Shown piece after piece: positions 1-11,329 of a stretch of 64,000 nucleotides of DNA (within the stretch, counting starts at the first letter, position 1; each line of letters starts with the position of its first letter). The translations under genes were made by a program, and so were the position numbers. Source of the DNA: Misgurnus anguillicaudatus (lineage: Eukaryota > Chordata > Actinopteri > Cypriniformes > Cobitidae); the NCBI RefSeq assembly GCF_027580225.2, contig NC_073342.2, positions 18,736,501 to 18,800,500 on the forward strand, written 5' to 3'. Under the pieces are notes generated by a model. The model did no database searches, was not told the origin of the DNA, and saw only the letters and a list, made by a program, of their open reading frames with translations.

Positions 1-138
1 TAACATGCAATAGATAAATTACACCACATAAAGTAGTATACATGTCTAACTATACAGAGTGGTATTTTTTACATTTCTGATTGGGCGGGCCAGCTGTCAA
101 TCTGGGCGGGCCCAGGCCCGCCCATAGCTCCGCGCCTG
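1..138. mobile_element. 3' end of a hAT-like element cut by the window edge
   Basis: A GC-rich subterminal stretch with repeated GGGCGGGCC/GGCCCGCCC motifs ends in CTCCGCGCCTG at 128-138. This resembles the right end of the complete hAT at 274-1259, which has GGCCCGCCC followed by CTACGCCCCTG. The left end lies outside the window, so no TSD can be checked. Inferred to be a relative of the next element. Confidence 0.45.
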
Positions 139-273
139 TATGACAGTTAACAGCAAAAGAGCGCTCACGCTTCAATATTTGATTGACAAGACAGCTGACT
201 CGGTGGTTGCTTAGCAATATAAAAAGCCGTGTCGCACTGCTCTTTTTTTGCTCTTGTTTCCAAGCGTTTAAAG

Positions 274-1259
274 CAGGGGCGTAGCTAAATACGGCTAAAA
301 GGCTAAAGTTTCTTTAATGTGCTATTTAAAAAAGCAAGAGTTGAGGAAGACAATACGCCACTGCTTCCATCTGCCGAGTCCTACCAGCCCAGTTCTTCAG
401 ACTCATCAACCCACAAGGCGGCTAGTCAGGCACGCTGGTGGCGCCGGTTGCCGCTTGCTCCCTGGCGGCAGTTCCAGTGCGCTCTCCGGTCAGACTGACA
501 CAGGTTCGTGACGATCTAACGGCAATTGATGAACCACGTAAAACCCACGAGTACTACTCGCCTCAAAAACCTGTGCCTTTTGTTTTTTGAAAAATAACTC
601 TTGTGACTCTTTGGACTATAATGAGATCATTTCTGTTTTCAACAATAAACCCAGGCGTTTGCGTCTTGTTTTGTAGAATGAAAACAACAAAGGTAAGCCT
701 GTTGTTTAACTCATTTCCTTAATTTTTGCTCGGGAAGTGAATTAACTAAGTGGTGTGTTGTGTATAGATGTATGCCTTATAGGTTAAGTTACATTGTTTA
801 ATTTAAACGAGTTGCTATTTTTTGGCACAAAAGCTTAATTTCCACCAGGCTGATTGCACTGTATATGGTTGATTTAATATAAATTAGGCAGTGTGTTGTT
901 ATTTATTTCAAACCGTGCTCTGCTGAGAGTTTTCATTATTTCAATTTCCTGTTACTTTTAGCCTACTTTATTTCAGGTGAACTGTTTTTGCACTACTGAC
1001 TAGCCTAAATAAGACTGCCTGGCCTGGTTTGTCCAGCCTTTATTGAGCTTTGTGTTGGTTGAACATGTTTAGACAGTGTTTTATTATTGCCTTCGCCGAA
1101 AATTGCAAAGGAAAGATGTCACTGTTTTTGCAGATTGTCTATTCTTTTTTCTACTCTTAGGTTTAATTATTATTTAAGTCATTTTATTCTAGGATAAACT
1201 ATTGGCCCACTCACTTTTGCCCCGGCCCGCCCAAAATACAATTTCTGCCTACGCCCCTG
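274..1259. mobile_element. Non-autonomous hAT transposon, 986 bp, intact 8-bp TSD
   Basis: The left terminus CAGGGGCGTAG (274-284) and right terminus CTACGCCCCTG (1249-1259) are perfect 11-bp inverted repeats. The 8-bp GTTTAAAG occurs on both sides (266-273 and 1260-1267), the duplication length typical of hAT insertion, and CAGGGG is a common hAT end. An open frame at 307-495 (stop TGA at 496-498) encodes a KKARVEED stretch followed by a serine/threonine-rich segment. This could be a remnant of the first exon of a transposase, but it has no zinc finger or catalytic motif and ends quickly. The rest is AT-rich without coding potential, so the element must have moved with transposase supplied in trans. 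Confidence 0.88.
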
Positions 1260-1267
1260 GTTTAAAG

Positions 1268-1690
1268 CGCGTTAGGTGTGATTAGCCCCTTACTCTGCTA
1301 AGGGCACTTTCAACAAGTGTCCACTTCGAGGAAGACCTTAGGGCGTAGTGTGAATATTGGGACAGGGCCATCATCACTCCTGACTACTTCCCCTCTCGCT
1401 CAAACTTCCGGCAATATTACTACGCCCGTGAACTAAGTGCTCTTCCGCCATACAATATAGTTTCCTTTTTTATCTGCTTTAAAAATCAAGTTTTATTTTG
1501 TGCCACCATACTTACTCGTGTAACTACTCATGTAACAGTCTTTAAATAGGGAAAACATAGAAGTGTTTGGTGGCTTCTAAATTCATCTCTGTTTGGATCC
1601 TAAGGAATGAATGGGGCTAGGCTAAATGCTAACATATTCACAACGCGCTGTACAAAGATTGAGTGCACGCATTAAAAAAAATATGTATAA
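1268..1690. repeat. Probable dispersed DNA repeat carrying the hAT insertion
   Basis: The sequence around 1500-1690, with GGGAAAACAT, GTGTTTGGTGGCTTC and GGATCCTAAGGAATGAATGG, matches my memory of a common zebrafish interspersed repeat. The stretch before the hAT (139-265) may be its other part. No termini could be fixed. Confirmation needs a repeat-library search. Confidence 0.35.
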
Positions 1691-3368
1691 AGGTATGTAT
1701 TAATTTGTCTAAGTTGAGGTAAGGACATAGTAAAATATGGAAAAATTGTGATGTTTTCCTTTAAGGGGGAAGAAATGCTAAAACATAAAATTACTTGTTG
1801 TTTCACATTTGTAAACATCAAAAGTAAACAACTGTTTATTTAAACACAATTTTAAAAAACATCTGTTTGGTAAGGATAAAAGAAATAAAAAGAAAACAGA
1901 ATAAAACATAACGCAGGAATAATGAAAATAACAGAAATTGCCATACTGTTACAGTAAACAAAATCTCGCAACGCTTGTCCCGCCTCTGGGGTTTCCTGAT
2001 TGGTCCACTGTTCTGGAACGACATTGATGAGCTACGCTACGTGTAAAAGGTGAACTTCTATAAATTTGACAAGGCATCTTAAAAAACACATTGCTGAAGA
2101 TGCAAGATGAGCATGTCATGGTTAAACACATCCGTCTAGCTTGTGTTTACATAGAGAAACAATGGGAAAGTAGCGCAGCGGAACGGAAAAACCTGTTCGC
2201 CTTTAGCGGCTTTGCTAAACAAAATTACCATCCACTCTTTAATAATTTTGTGTGGGAACTTGGAGTTGAAGTATGTTCGGCACATAAAACAATCCTACTT
2301 TTAACTACTGTTAAAGATCGCTTTTGGTAAATATGCGCACAGAACCGGAAATCCTGTAATGAAACGATTCGGTACGATACATGTGCCGTTTCTCCCTTTG
2401 TGGTTCTGCTGAATGGAAATTATTGAATTGGTTTCAGAGGTTTTGTTCTAAATTACGTACAGCGATATTTAATCAAAATCTTATAAAACATGGCACTGAC
2501 CGCGAAAAAACCCCATTAGCCCTCAGGTAGCAGCTCGAGAGCAGGTTAGCAGGTTTGTTCAGACCTTTATACAGTATGTGGAGGGTGTACAGGGCGGGAG
2601 CTATCCTATATGTTTCACAGTTAGTTGATTTCATGGACAGCTTTCTTTGAATTATATTTGCAAAAACATAAATTGACTGTGATTATCCAAATAAGGTAAA
2701 AGGATGTGGATGTGCAGTCAGTAACATGTTGTCCTTGAGAACACAAGCAGGAACGAATGCTTTCTTTTTCTGTTTCTACTGAAGTCCAACCTGTAATGTT
2801 TGTAACCGTCAGGTGCAAAAGACAAGCAGACAACTGCAAAATATCCAAGTTGCTGTTTGATCAGTCATACAGGTTTTTACTCCTCCACCTACAGATACAT
2901 AAACACAAAATCCTGTTTAGGAGGACTTTATGGGACACAGATCATAAACTGTCTCACTACAATGTCTGCCTACTTTGATTGATGTGATCATTCCAATTAC
3001 TATCATAATTATACACAATTAAATTGCTATTTAATGTGTTTATCTTTTAGACCTGTGACCCACCAGAACTACTGTACTAACAGACAAAACTGGGGCAGAG
3101 CATGAGCAATGAAGGTATAGACATAAATACCCAGATGCACCATTAGGAAATTCTGCTAATTACTGACAGACAGCAGTATGAACCATAAACCTGAAAAGGT
3201 GTTGCTGCTGTTTATGTATACATACATGCAAATCTATATACTGTAGGTCTATTCTATGTTGCATTGTGAGTCAATCTGTGTCTTTACCTTGACAACAATG
3301 CATCAATGAAGCATCAACTCTCATTTAAAAAAGACCACAAACCATCACAAGAAAACACACACAAACGT
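1691..3368. other. No recognisable feature
   Basis: AT-rich sequence with only short open frames (79 codons at most) and no terminal repeats, SINE boxes or microsatellites that I could identify. Confidence 0.6.
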
Positions 3369-3807
3369 ACACATAGTGTGAGCAACTGTAGCGGCTGTCA
3401 GGGTTGAACAGCTGCATGGCCGCTCTGGACTGGACCCAGCCACCTCTGTCCCACAAAGAGTTGCTTGTGCCCTCTCAGTTCGGCTTGACTCTACATGAAA
3501 CGCACACTCGCGGGGCCAGGGTCAGGCCCTGTTTTTTGTAAAAGGGAACTGTTGTCGGACCCTTTAGGCAGACGGAAGAGAAAAGGTCAAATGTCATTGT
3601 GGGGGGATTGTGGAGGTAAGGTTAGTCTTCGATTGCTGCCCCTCAGAGTAGTGAAGGATATACTTTAACTACATCTGACGCCTGTTTCAATTTGTGGTTT
3701 CAGTTGCTACCCAGGTATGTTTAGGTTCAAACTGGTTTTTCGAACTTAAGAAGGTGGACTGGGTTCATGTGGTTTTTATCACCTTAGTGCATACTCACAC
3801 TATGTGT
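3369..3807. repeat. Segment bounded by short inverted repeats
   Basis: ACACATAGTGTGAG at 3369-3382 is exactly inverted as CTCACACTATGTGT at 3794-3807. The interior is GC-richer than its surroundings and has no open frame of note. It could be a MITE with 14-bp termini or a chance pairing; no TSD was recognised. Confidence 0.35.
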
Positions 3808-4815
3808 TCAGTACCGTACCAGAGTACATTTGACCTTGTTTGACCCCCAAAGTACGGTATGTTTGGATGGTGTGACCGCTCTGTACCAGGGTAGTAGTCT
3901 GGAGAAGTAAACCCCATTTACACAGACCCTTGGTCCCAGAAAATCGTTGCCGGAAAGAGGATCTAGTAAGATACACGGAAAACCCTCTGTGTGAACAAGC
4001 CGCCGAAACAATGCCGTAATGGGCGTGTTGTAGTGAGGGCGTGCGCGTCATCACAACAAAAGTTATGGTTCAGCTCTTTAAAACGAGAGATTTACATGCA
4101 TATCAACATTCACGATGAGAAATGTCGCAAACTAGATTGAAGCAGTTATCAGGAACTGATAAATGAGACCCATAAACAATGACACACATGCCGTAGTAAG
4201 GACGCGCGTGTCATGGCAACATAAAGTTGGTTCAACTCTTTAAAATGAGGGATTTACATGCAGATCAACATTCATGATGAGAAATGTCAGCAAACCGGAC
4301 TGACGTAAATATCAGGTCAAGTTGGCTCGTCACTAACTGCGCTGAAGCGGAGATCATTCAGCAGCATAAAAGAATATCGCGTCACATGCTCATTTGTGCT
4401 TATAATAAACAAAAATGCCCGCGCTCATCCCAGCAAGATATATCGTTCAGCTCCTCAAAATGGGGGTTTTAAATGCATATTAACAATCACGATGAGAAAT
4501 GTCTGCAATCTGGATTAAAGCAGAGATCAGGGAGCTCATCAAATATCGACTTTTGGAGAGAGAAATAATAATATGCAAACTTCAGACGCTGCGTAGAAGA
4601 TAGTACAGGACTTTAAACAGGTGACGTTTTTTTCCGGGGTCTTGCAGATGCCGGCAAATCATTGGCAGCATGAATGAACAAAAAATCAAACGATCCCGGA
4701 ATCCAGGATGCATTTTCCATGTATTTTCCGAAATGTCTGTGTGAAAAGGGCTGAAGTCTCTGGTGAAGTTTGCTTTGATTTGGGGGGAGGGCGCGAGTGC
4801 TAACAACGTCATATT
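3808..4815. repeat. Repeat with three diverged tandem units
   Basis: A core of about 60 bp, reading roughly TTCAGCTCTTTAAAA, then ACATGCATATCAACA, then CGATGAGAAATGTC, occurs three times starting near 4068, 4229 and 4444. Each core is preceded by a related CpG-containing stretch. Spacings are about 161 and 215 bp. This fits internal repeats of a larger DNA transposon; no outer termini were fixed. Confidence 0.6.
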
Positions 4816-5083
4816 ACAAAAATTCAGCAGTCACTGTAAAACATTCTGATACGCGCAGCAAAATGACATAAAGCCGAACAGAATTGCAAAGCATACTTGA
4901 TTTGACTCGTACGTGCACACAGACGTTCGACGCATGCGCATTGCGACAAAATGCAATGCATTTCGTGGGCAATATACTGCATTCTCCTGTAGTGCGCGCG
5001 TACTATTCTGACGATGAAATTTCCGCCACGCGCATTGTACACGGACCCTCGCACATGCGTAAACACAGGACTATACTTCTCGC
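4816..5083. other. CpG-rich stretch, possibly repeat-derived
   Basis: Unusually CpG-rich for this window (GACGCATGCGCATTGCGAC, GTGCGCGCGTAC). It directly abuts the TTAA element to its right. A 154-codon open frame on the minus strand runs across this stretch into the MITE and has no recognisable domain, so I do not call it a gene. Confidence 0.35.
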
Positions 5084-5330
5084 ATAAAGATGGGGTGCAC
5101 GATTTTTGAGAAACGCTTTGGAAAAGGGAGTCGAGCCGAGTACCAAAACACACTTGTAGCCAATCAGCAGTAAGTGGCGTGTCTACAAACGACATTGTTG
5201 CATGGGTTGCGTATGTAAGGGGCAGGTCTATCAAAAAAAGGGTCCAGATTCTATTGGGGTAGGGGCGTGTTTGTTTAGGTGATTTCAAATTTCAAAACTG
5301 GCTTTCAGAGATCGTGCACCCCGCCTTTAA
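5084..5330. mobile_element. TTAA-flanked MITE, 239 bp
   Basis: The left end AAGATGGGGTGCACGAT is preceded by ATAA (5084-5087). The right end ATCGTGCACCCCGCCT is followed by TTAA (5327-5330). The ends form imperfect inverted repeats of about 17 bp around the shared GGGGTGCACGAT core. It contains CCAAT-type motifs but no coding sequence. Confidence 0.75.
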
Positions 5331-6214
5331 GGCTAACCTGCTCCAGGTAAGAGCTTGTAAACTGGACCAATCAGCAGCTGTGAGCAAAGTGAGACACATC
5401 ACAGTTAACTTTCTAGTATAAAACAGGAAATCAATTTTAGGATAGACATAATCATACATTTTATTATAATATGCACACAAGGACAATAAGGACCCCATCT
5501 CAAGTACTCACCATATTTGAAATTATATGGCAAAATCTTTTGTTATGGCTACTAACAGAGTTCCTGTAAGTGGAGCTCATGTGATCTCCCTTGTAGTTGA
5601 ATGCTTACGACACTTATAGTACAGCAACCTGGCTTAACATACTCATTTATGACTTGCATATACCAATACAGTACAAAGTTTCAGTTTGAGAATAGTAGCA
5701 GAACGCTGACCGTTCTTTCGGAGCATTAAGGACAGTGGTTTGACATTTCTAGGTCACTGAGCCACCGGTTAAACAAACAGCTCAGAGATGCTAGGTGCTT
5801 CCCGTCCTTACTGCATGACACACTGAGCTCCGATCCATGTAGCGAACTTGTTGACAATGGTAAGGCAAACATTACTTCTAACCTTTCCCACGGAGCCCCA
5901 GTGACCTGCACGGGATCATATGAAGCACTCCTGTTTATGAGTGTGCCCACTAACTATCTCATCCTTAGCTGCTGACTCATGATCCGAGTGTATTAAAGAG
6001 CATTCCTGCCGAACCATGACGAGGCACTTGTTTGCGTATGAAGGCCACATGGTATTTACAGAAATTAAATTGACCACCCTGATGTCTTTTCTCACACCAT
6101 GTTAATGCATGAATTAACTTTAGATTTAAGAGCCTAGTGAAAATAATAATATAATTCATTACTACACTAGAGAATACAAGTTAAAACAAAAAGTATAATT
6201 TCAGTTTTTGCCCC
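5331..6214. other. No recognisable feature
   Basis: Unique-looking AT-rich sequence with short frames only; no terminal repeats or microsatellites seen. Confidence 0.6.
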
Positions 6215-6322
6215 TAAAAATTACAAAGCGACTCAATGTGTAAATTTTTTGTTCCCTGTGATCGAACCCACGACCTTTAAGTTGTCAGCACAATGCTATT
6301 TCAATTGAGTTACAGGGACACG
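6215..6322 (-). repeat. tRNA-derived SINE, minus strand
   Basis: Read on the minus strand, it starts GTCCCTGTAACTCAATTG and has a box-B-like GGGTTCGATCACAG. A short remnant of the fish SINE tail (GAGTCGCTTTG) follows. Similar to the other SINE copies in the window; shortened between head and tail. Confidence 0.65.
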
Positions 6323-6844
6323 GAGAGAACCTTTAAAAATTTAGTAGCATTACTGTCACTAAGTGTTACTTTTTTGCCTTGAGCCCCCTAATTCATGACC
6401 GCGTACAGTACAAACTTTTCTCACACTGCCGGACGGCGCAAATCAACTCTCCGACCTTCGCGCCGTTTTAAATATTTATGTCCGTTACGTCAACAGGGTG
6501 TGTGTCTCTCGGGCCAGATGTGCTTTCAGAACGAGGCCGCACACATCATAAGCAGTTTATTTTAGTCATTTCCTTTCCATTCTTCAGCTGTCTGTTGGGC
6601 TGACCACTCGTCCCTGCAGCTGTGGCCAATCCATAACCCCCGCCTCCTACCTCCTTATCAGCACACTGCCGACCCATGACTGTCCTCGCCGGTACGCCTC
6701 CTCCCGGCTCACCAGAACAGTACCAGGGTAGTGCCACATTCGTTACCTGCAGATTTTGAGCACCTCGGAAGATTGACACAAAGACCAGACAGGGTAAACT
6801 TTTACTGTCAGTTACTAATCATTTTATGCCATCTTAAATGTGAC
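6323..6844. other. No recognisable feature
   Basis: Mixed composition with a GC-richer patch at 6420-6760; open frames below 80 codons; no repeat termini seen. Confidence 0.55.
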
Positions 6845-7700
6845 ATGTAACAAGAAGCTCAAATGGTAGGGCATTGTGTTAGCAGCGCAAAAGGTCATGG
6901 GTTTGATCCCAGGAAATACACATATGGGTGAGTCTCACGAAATTAGACTTATGAAGTGTAGTGAAACAATTTTTTAAAAGTAAATGCAAAGTAAGAGTAT
7001 CAAAATAAGCAGCATACAGTTACAAACATATTTTCATGTGCTATTTTGCACATGATTTTAAATGACATCATACAAACCAATTTTTTAGTTTTTTCCAAAT
7101 TTAAGGGTAAAATTTTCATTACCGCAACGTGTCCATGACTGGATTTGGGTTCTTTTACATGGGAATATTTATAATTAAAAAATCTAAAAAAATAAAAAGC
7201 TTCAGTGCATGTTATACTACAAACATTTACAGTAAAGAAACATGTGGTATTTGGTGATCATTGGTCAATAATAAGGAATATAAATGTGTCTCATCCTCCA
7301 CAACAATTTTCAATCATTGTAAGCAGTTCTTATTTTTTTCTTTCCAGATAAAAGTTGAAATTTTGTTTGTCATAGTACCTAAACAACGTATTAGTTCTCA
7401 TTACCGAAACATGAGTTTGTAAATGCATATATTTAATGTAATATCATGTTGCGGTAATGATAGTTATTGATAATGATAATCTAAAAATGTAAATAATTCT
7501 ATAGGAAATATTTCTTAAATCCTCTTAAAAATAATGGTTAAAGTAAGTTCAGACCTTAATCTTATATGTGCAAAAAATTGGCTTCAAGGGCTTTGTAAAA
7601 ATTCTGATGCTGGACACCTTCTAAATCTGGATTTTGTGAAAATCACCCATAAGTGTATACCATTATAAGTCACTTTGGGTAGAAACGTAAACGTAATCTT
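6845..7700 (+). repeat. tRNA-derived SINE split by an inserted element
   Basis: The head (6845-6922) has box A-like CTCAAATGGTAGGG and box B-like GGGTTTGATCCCAG. The tail (7652-7700) has AAGTCACTTTGGGTAGAAACG. The two parts are separated by the TA-flanked element at 6925-7649. Joining the flanks gives an uninterrupted SINE, so the SINE was present first. Confidence 0.75.
6925..7649. mobile_element. TA-flanked non-autonomous transposon inside a SINE
   Basis: The termini TGGGTGA...TCACCCA are inverted (TGGGTGAGTCTCACGAAAT against TGGGTGATTTTCACAAAAT on the opposite strand). TA lies at both sides (6923-6924 and 7650-7651). A TA duplication fits Tc1/mariner-type integration, but no transposase is present. 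CATTACCG(C/A)AAC motifs recur inside at 7121, 7402 and, inverted, near 7450. Confidence 0.8.
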
Positions 7701-8364
7701 GGGCCACTGAGAGAAGCACGTCTTATAACAGATATGTGTTAGTGTTATACTTAGATAATGCTTGGGGAATGAAGTAATACTTCCATGTTGCTAAAAACCC
7801 ATGGCAAAAAGTGTATAAAATAGACATAAAGTGTATGCAAATCAGATGACATAAATGGTGAAACATCTTCAGCGCAACGTATGACGCAAGCCGTGCCGTT
7901 TAGCGCCGCTGCACGCACAAAAATACGAGCAACTAACACACATACACGCAATTACTATCCCATTAAAGTCCCTGACACATAAAAGCATTGAAGCCCATAG
8001 CTGCAGAGGAAGCGGCTGGTATTTAAGCCAGCATGCCAAACTGAACCGGTCACGTTGTTCGTTCAGCGTATCCGTCAGTCCTTTATGTTCTGCGCTTATA
8101 ATCGGCATCTCATTTCAGCGTGCTGACTTCATTATATCGCTGATTTGCAGTCACTGAAAAGCTCCTTTATGCTCCTTGGCTGTTGGTGTCATGCTGCCGA
8201 TGAGATAATCGTGCTGCTGTATTCCAGTTTGTCTGGAAAGATTACGCTGCATTTAATGCTGAATTGCGTTACTGATTTTACGATAGCACCTGTAGGAGTC
8301 TAGGAGTGGAGGTGCGACTTTATTGTGCACTTTAGGCATTGCTTATATATTCATGCATTTGCCA
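7701..8364. other. No recognisable feature
   Basis: No repeat termini or convincing open frames seen. Confidence 0.55.
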
Positions 8365-8392
8365 GATGATGATGATGATGATGATGATGATG
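8365..8392 (+). repeat. (GAT)9 microsatellite
   Basis: Perfect trinucleotide run of about 28 bp. Confidence 0.95.
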
Positions 8393-9106
8393 TCTGAAGT
8401 GACATACAACTCCTTTAAATGATACATTATGAGTTTTTTCTGGAATCAAACCTTTTTATCTTGTCATTGGTCGCAGCATAGTCGAACTACAGGAACTATG
8501 AGCAGTAAATGCTATAACATATAGTTGCATATAAACTTTGGGTGGCATTTTAACATCAAATGCAACTAAAGAGTAACCAACCCCCAGTAAAACTGGTCTC
8601 CTGTTAATAGATTCAATTGCTGGTATTCAAGGACATTCTTTAAGTTACACTCAAGTTAAACCTAATTTTCCCATCACTCCTCCGTGTGGAATTCCACCGA
8701 TTCTATTTTGGCGAAGGAATTAACCTCAAAATAGTCCCGTCTGACAAAATCATCCCAGTTAAAATGTCATCTATGCCCCACAAGCCCAGAATGGTGAGTT
8801 GTGGAGTAAAGACTAACTGCTAGAAATCCAGATTTGCATATGAAAACATAAAACATTGACATTAGACACTGACGCTTTACATTCAGGTAAGGCAGGTGGA
8901 TGACAGATGTGATTTACGTTGGGTTAGTCTTTGTGCTCAGTATATTTGCAAAATAATATCCTGATTACTTGGTTATAGGGTAAACTTTATTCTCTTATGA
9001 ACTGAAATGACTATATGTGCAGTATGTAAACCATAAACTATACATTTTCTCTATGTATGGAATAGATACATTTGCAATGTACAAAAGCCTACTGCACTAT
9101 GTAGCC
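8393..9106. other. No recognisable feature
   Basis: AT-rich, no termini or coding signals seen. Confidence 0.55.
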
Positions 9107-9606
9107 TAGGGCTGCACGATTATGACAAAAAAACATTATTGTTGATTATTCACCTTGGTTTTGTAATTGCGATTCGTAATGTATATTAAATGTAAACTTC
9201 AAATCAATCACACGACTTAATGATTTAATGAATTTTGTATAAACACAGCTCATACCTTGGAGACGGTATCACAAAACATTTTAGTGGTTTTGAAACCTTG
9301 ACTGTTTAAAACCTCAGTATACTTTGAAACCGGTAACCGGCCCATGCCTAATTCTAATACAATGTAAATAACAAATAATTTTGGAAGTTATGTTGTTAGT
9401 AAAATCCAAAACGGATGGCTAAAGGACACGTCAACATCTCAATTTTAAAATCTCTGGTTCACCACTATATTTTGTGCCCAAACATACTGGTGAAACGCAC
9501 AAAAATGAAAATAAATTGACAGCTGTAACTAAGGTGTTTGGCGATTATGTAGTTGTTTCACCCGTAATTGTAATCCTGATTTTTTTTTTTTTATTGTGCA
9601 GCACTA
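9107..9606. mobile_element. hAT-like non-autonomous element
   Basis: The left end TAGGGCTGCACGATTATG and right end TTATTGTGCAGCACTA are imperfect inverted repeats, a hAT-style end common in fish. The right side holds a run of 14 T. A clean 8-bp TSD was not found, so exact limits are uncertain. A related right end occurs at 47255-47276. Confidence 0.6.
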
Positions 9607-9684
9607 CTTTGTATATCAATACAATGTGCACAACTTTACCTGTGGATGGAGAAAAAAATAAAAAAATGGAAATACATTCATATT

Positions 9685-10009
9685 CTTTATATCAGGGGTC
9701 TCCAACTTTTTTGTGAGCAAGGGCTCCCACAATGGATGAAACTGAATCTCAGAGCTACTTTTTGATATAGTCTACTCAAAACTTTTTTGTTTTACTTGTT
9801 GATTTTATTTTATTTTACTTGTTGATATGTTTTATCATTGTTTAAAATGTTAACATACACAAAAGAAGCCAAGGTAATATGAAATATATCTAATAAATAC
9901 ATATATAAAATTGAAGATATTAATAGAATTTGCTTTGACAGGCAACTCATAAACACTGTGTGGGCAACCTGGTGCCCGTGGGCACCACGTTGGAGACCAC
10001 GCTTTATAT
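9685..10009. mobile_element. Short hAT element, 309 bp, with exact 8-bp TSD
   Basis: The element spans 9693-10001. The left end CAGGGGTCTCCAACTT is inverted at the right as CACGTTGGAGACCACG. The 8-bp CTTTATAT occurs directly on both sides (9685-9692 and 10002-10009). AT-rich interior without coding sequence. The right 90 bp has a related copy at 33197-33285. Confidence 0.9.
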
Positions 10010-10399
10010 TTATATATGTGAAAACCCAGCTAAAGTCTTTTTTTAGATTTACGGTTTTCTACATAAAATCATCTTACATAATGTAAAGAACATTCAGTAA
10101 AAATATAACATTGATATCTTTAATATTGACTGAGTAAGGACATCAATGTGAAATCAAACTTTGATGCTCAATATTTGATTTAAATTTGAAGAGTTTAGCC
10201 TGGTTTTCACAGACAGGTTCACATATATTATAAATGCACATACATTCTCATAATTTCTTGTTTACACTGAGGCACAGGAAATGCAGACTTTGATTTGTCT
10301 GGTTTGCACCCTCTATGGGCAGCATAAGGTAGCGCAGAGTTTACCATATGTTTAACTGTCATTGGTTAGAAGTTACTAAACATCTGACAAGGGAGAGCA

Positions 10400-10401
<2 letters not shown>
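10010..10401. other. No recognisable feature
   Basis: AT-rich, nothing recognised. Confidence 0.55.

Positions 10402-10449
<48 letters not shown>
10402..10449 (+). repeat. (GT)24 microsatellite
   Basis: Uninterrupted dinucleotide run of 48 bp. Confidence 0.97.
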
Positions 10450-10450
<1 letters not shown>

Positions 10451-10959
10451 TAAGAAAAATGAAAGGTGTCAAAGTATAAATAATGATTGTTTGCATGTAC
10501 ATAGAAAAGTCTTTAGTGAACGAATTACAGTACAGAATGCATAAACTGATAAAAACATGCTTTCATATTTACAGTATATCTCATTTTGAAACTAGATATG
10601 ATTCGAGCATGTACGCATGAGCGTGAGAAAAAATGCCAAGGGAAATTTCGACACATATGATTCATACAAGCTTCTGATATGCAAGTATGTATTTAGACAA
10701 GATTAGATATAAGATATAATTTATCATTTCCAAATCAGAATTGCTTTTAAACGTGCATGTAATTCAGATACAGGACTATATTAAAAGTATTTCTACAGTT
10801 TCAGGACAGGTGGAGAAAAGTGTTGCACATTTAACTGCATCTCCATTACTGAATATTTTTGAAAACATCCTCAAATAAAATCCCAATACCACCCATGCTC
10901 AAACAATCCACAATACCTACTGGTACTATCCGTCATCTCTCATGGTATCACAGAGTGCA
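10450..10959. other. No recognisable feature
   Basis: AT-rich sequence with only short open frames; nothing recognised. Confidence 0.55.
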
Positions 10960-11290
10960 GCTTCCCACACCACACTGCTCCATGAACAGACGCTAAGATC
11001 GCACTCGCTAACCCCCCCAATCACATTTCCCAGGCCGGTCTGATAAAGGTGAGGGTCATGCAATCTTATCGGCTGGACGGCTTGTGTTGTTTCCGCTGGC
11101 ACCCTTTCACACCACTGTTTGTGCACAAATGGCCCCTCCGTAGCCCGAGCTGCCCGTGGTAAGTCTTATCAGCTTAAATAGAGACCTGAGGACGGGGGAC
11201 GTGACCGCCTCAACTAGGAAACGCAATACCACAAACAATTTCCCCCTCCCTAAACTTCAGTCAGGTCCAGAACGTGCCCAATACCGCAGT
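10960..11290. promoter_or_regulatory. Candidate regulatory block with three GATA sites
   Basis: A GC-richer block in AT-rich surroundings. TGATAA lies at 11041-11046, CTTATCGG near 11065 and CTTATCAG near 11165; the last is the canonical GATA-factor site CTGATAAG on the minus strand. The sites are 20-120 bp apart. An inference from motif clustering only, with no conservation data. Confidence 0.25.
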
Positions 11291-11329
11291 ATAAAAACAC
11301 TGGAAGAGGAGAGAAGATGGCACCTATAG

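Noticed and set aside
4824..5288. 154-codon minus-strand frame as a gene
   Set aside because: Part of it is the MITE at 5088-5326 and the rest is a CpG-rich probable repeat; no domain.
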